From: Gammaproteobacteria bacterium
Lineage (GTDB): Bacteria; Pseudomonadota; Gammaproteobacteria; Enterobacterales; Alteromonadaceae
Direction: 5' to 3'
Length of the DNA: 55,809 nt
NCBI GenBank assembly: GCA_018222405.1
Contig: JAAFAI010000029.1
Coordinates: 1-55,809 of the forward strand
This document shows positions 54,235 to 55,809 of this stretch, in pieces. The stretch's first letter is position 1, and each line of letters starts with the position of its first letter. Under the pieces are notes generated by a model. That model saw only the letters and a program-made list of their open reading frames with translations, did not search any database and had not been told where the DNA came from. The position numbers were made by a program, and so were the translations under genes.

Positions 54235-54674
54235 GGCAAAAGAACATGCAGAGATATAAGGTAAGCCTCAAGCTCAAAAATTCTCACGGCGACAGAAATT
54301 TTGAATTTCTGGGTACATGGATTGGGTTTGCGGGAATGCTTTTTGTCATAGGTTGCATATCTTTTTACGAGTATCCTAAACCCGCATTAGCTGACTCTGT
54401 TCCGGTAGTTACTGTCGCTTTTGCACTCTATTGGTTTGCTAGTCAAATTCGTTGGCTAATCATAGTCTTTTGTGTTTTTTCCTTGCTCGTTTCATGTCTA
54501 TTTTTAGCATATTCAATTTCCTCAAATATCGACTGCGCTCAACTAATAAACCCACGCCAGCAACTACATTGCGTACAGGTCAATCTTTACCCAAGGGTTG
54601 CTTTTAGTTATGTTCTTAGTTTGTTTTTGGTCAGTTTGTATTACTGTGTAGGTTATTTTAAACGTGCCACATAA
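54231..54674 (+). CDS. Cassette 10 hypothetical membrane protein
   Basis: The 147-residue product has four predicted transmembrane helices (about 25-45, 55-70, 72-92 and 118-140). The first ATG lies within the attC right core (GTT-ATG-TGG), so the start codon is formed by recombination. A second ATG at 54246 is possible. Neither has a clear ribosome site. No family is recognised. Its TAA stop overlaps the left core of its own attC. Confidence 0.7.
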   Translation: MWQKNMQRYKVSLKLKNSHGDRNFEFLGTWIGFAGMLFVIGCISFYEYPKPALADSVPVVTVAFALYWFASQIRWLIIVFCVFSLLVSCLFLAYSISSNIDCAQLINPRQQLHCVQVNLYPRVAFSYVLSLFLVSLYYCVGYFKRAT

Positions 54675-54774
54675 CAAAAAAATCATGTCGCCCGCAGGCG
54701 GGCTGGGACACAAACAGGCAGGCGGCTTCGCCATTGTTGCCTGCCTGTTTGTGCCCCATATTTAGGCGTTAGGG
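54669..54774 (+). other. attC site 10
   Basis: About 106 bases from ACATAAC to GTTAGGG, with arms ACAAACAGGCAGGC and GCCTGCCTGTTTGT. It is close to attC site 3. Confidence 0.88.
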
Positions 54775-54794
54775 CTTACAAGGAATTAGTTACT

Positions 54795-55661
54795 ATGGAA
54801 GAGAAATTTGAACTTTTAATAAAGGCTGTCGAAAGTTTGAAGCAAGAGCCAAATATTTTTAAAGATTATATCTTTCCTATTGTTAGTGCCTTTCTGTCGG
54901 CCTTATTTGGCGCGTTAATAGCTTACTTCACTCTTAAAAGGCAAGAGTCGTTAAAAATAGAAAAGGAAAAGCTAGATGCTGCGAATAAATGGACACTAGA
55001 CATTCAAAAAGCAAGATCTTCGCTTATTGCTATTAAGCAAAATTATTTCAAAGATTTATCTAGTAACCCAACACAGCGTGTTGGTTCGGTACCAACCATA
55101 CTCATTAAAGCTGAAAACATTACGGAGTCATATGCAGATCTAGGCTTTATCGTTCCTACAGAAGCAGAAATGAAAAAAGAAAATTTAAAGTGGGCCCAGA
55201 TATCAAGAGTTGATACTCTCGTATCAAATTTCAATGCATTACTGACTATGTGGAACCATAGAAACAGAGTGAATGAGGAGTTTAAGCAAGCCATCTTGAA
55301 AACTTTTGGGGATGGCGCCTATTTAAATTTGACTCTAGAAGATGCTGTGGCAGCATTTGGTCAGTCCGGCATGATTATTTTAATAGACATCACAGAGAGA
55401 TGTCTTAAATTGACAGACTATTTAATAATCGAAACGAATGACTTCTTAGAAAATTTTCCTAATGTAGCAGAAAAGAAAATAAGTCTGAAAAGGCTGAAAA
55501 AATACAGTCAACTTTTAAAATATCATCACGATGGAAATGAAAAATTTTTAGAGATGTTAGAACTTATGCCCGAGACTGACTATTCAACAGTAACTGCAAT
55601 TTTTGGCGAAACAGAAGAGCAGTTAAAAGAAAGGCACTTGACAGGTTACGAACAGCCCTAA
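54795..55661 (+). CDS. Cassette 11 membrane-anchored hypothetical protein
   Basis: The longest cassette gene, in a 981-base cassette (54769-55749). The 288-residue product starts MEEKFELLIKAVESLKQ and has one transmembrane helix (about 27-49, IFPIVSAFLSALFGALIAYF). The rest is a long, mainly helical cytoplasmic part, with a charged coiled-coil start (LKRQESLKIEKEKLD). No enzymatic motif is visible. AAGGA lies ten bases before the ATG. The single anchor plus helical body resembles many small phage-defence or stress effectors in shape only; I do not assign a function. Confidence 0.78.
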   Translation: MEEKFELLIKAVESLKQEPNIFKDYIFPIVSAFLSALFGALIAYFTLKRQESLKIEKEKLDAANKWTLDIQKARSSLIAIKQNYFKDLSSNPTQRVGSVPTILIKAENITESYADLGFIVPTEAEMKKENLKWAQISRVDTLVSNFNALLTMWNHRNRVNEEFKQAILKTFGDGAYLNLTLEDAVAAFGQSGMIILIDITERCLKLTDYLIIETNDFLENFPNVAEKKISLKRLKKYSQLLKYHHDGNEKFLEMLELMPETDYSTVTAIFGETEEQLKERHLTGYEQP

Positions 55662-55755
55662 CAAACCAAGTAAGCGGGACAATAACACGTGGGCTCCCGT
55701 CACTTCGTTCCGTATTATAGCCCACGTGTTATTGCCCCTTCTTGGGGCGTTAGTT
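55656..55755 (+). other. attC site 11
   Basis: About 100 bases from CCCTAAC, overlapping the stop, to GTTAGTT, with arms CAATAACACGTGGGCT and AGCCCACGTGTTATTG. Confidence 0.87.
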
Positions 55756-55809
55756 GCCTACAGGAAATTTTTGCTTTTGGTGTAAAACTCGAAGAATGTG
55801 AATAATGTC
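55750..55809 (+). mobile_element. Start of cassette 12 (cut by the window edge)
   Basis: Sixty bases beginning TTAGTTGCCTACAGG follow attC site 11. No start codon can be assigned in the visible part. The array therefore continues beyond the window. Confidence 0.7.

Larger units (their letters stand above)
49896..55809 (+). mobile_element. Integron gene-cassette array without integrase (CALIN-like)
   Basis: Eleven complete cassettes and the start of a twelfth lie head to tail. Each runs from a TTA of a GTTRNRY-type core site to the next G, and each ends with an attC-like site: a left core ending AAC, a long imperfect hairpin with arms such as ACACGTGGGCT/AGCCCACGTGT, and a right core GTTAKRY. 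Cassette ends: 50416, 50955, 51605, 52144, 52522, 52917, 53438, 53833, 54228, 54768 and 55749. The order by type is A, B, TA, B, O-diverged, O, A, O, O, membrane protein, coiled membrane protein. No intI is visible within the window, and the position where attI and intI should lie is occupied by a GGDEF gene. Confidence 0.92.

Overview
The window looks like chromosomal DNA of a marine gammaproteobacterium of the order Alteromonadales. The grounds are the fur / fldA / DUF2788 / ybfF neighbourhood, an etfBA and ETF-QO pair, a MASE1 hybrid histidine kinase, a rhombosortase-like rhomboid and VCR-like attC sites. No rRNA, tRNA, CRISPR array, plasmid or phage genes were seen. The organism is inferred from gene content only.

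Layout. 1-5.7 kb: fur, a chemoreceptor with a FliA-type promoter, a TonB-domain lipoprotein, fldA, a DUF2788 gene, ybfF and an H-NS-family gene. 5.7-9.7 kb: divergent ETF-QO and etfBA around a perfect 18-bp palindrome, then a small CBM48 protein. 10-14.4 kb: an RND efflux pair. 14.4-17.4 kb: an uncharacterised gene behind a perfect LexA box, a small hydrolase, a gene broken by a 16-bp tandem duplication, and a RAYT-type transposase with cognate-looking repeats. 17.4-32.4 kb: metabolic genes, namely an aromatic/aspartate aminotransferase, an NRDE protein, a PlsC-type acyltransferase, two Cys/Met-type PLP enzymes, a glutathione peroxidase, an S9 peptidase, a rhombosortase, an enoyl-CoA hydratase, ggt, cytochrome c and cysK. 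A structured non-coding element of unknown class lies at about 28.5-28.76 kb. 32.5-49.7 kb: a MoxR/VWA/RDD cluster, a MobA-like transferase, a second rhomboid, MarC, an ICMT-like methyltransferase, MATE, MoeA, the hybrid kinase, an FG-GAP lipoprotein gene with an in-frame stop, small membrane proteins and a GGDEF protein.

49.9-55.8 kb is an integron gene-cassette array: eleven complete cassettes, each ending in an attC site, and the start of a twelfth, all in the + orientation. No integrase gene is present where one would normally sit, upstream of cassette 1. Two cassettes occur twice. One ORF-less cassette type occurs three times, with a fourth diverged relative. One cassette holds a BrnT/BrnA toxin-antitoxin pair whose toxin carries an in-frame stop. 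The array continues past the right edge.

The strongest leads are the integrase-less array with its duplicated and gene-less cassettes, the SOS-box gene at 14.56 kb, the structured element at 28.6 kb, and three genes broken by simple lesions: a 16-bp duplication and two nonsense codons.
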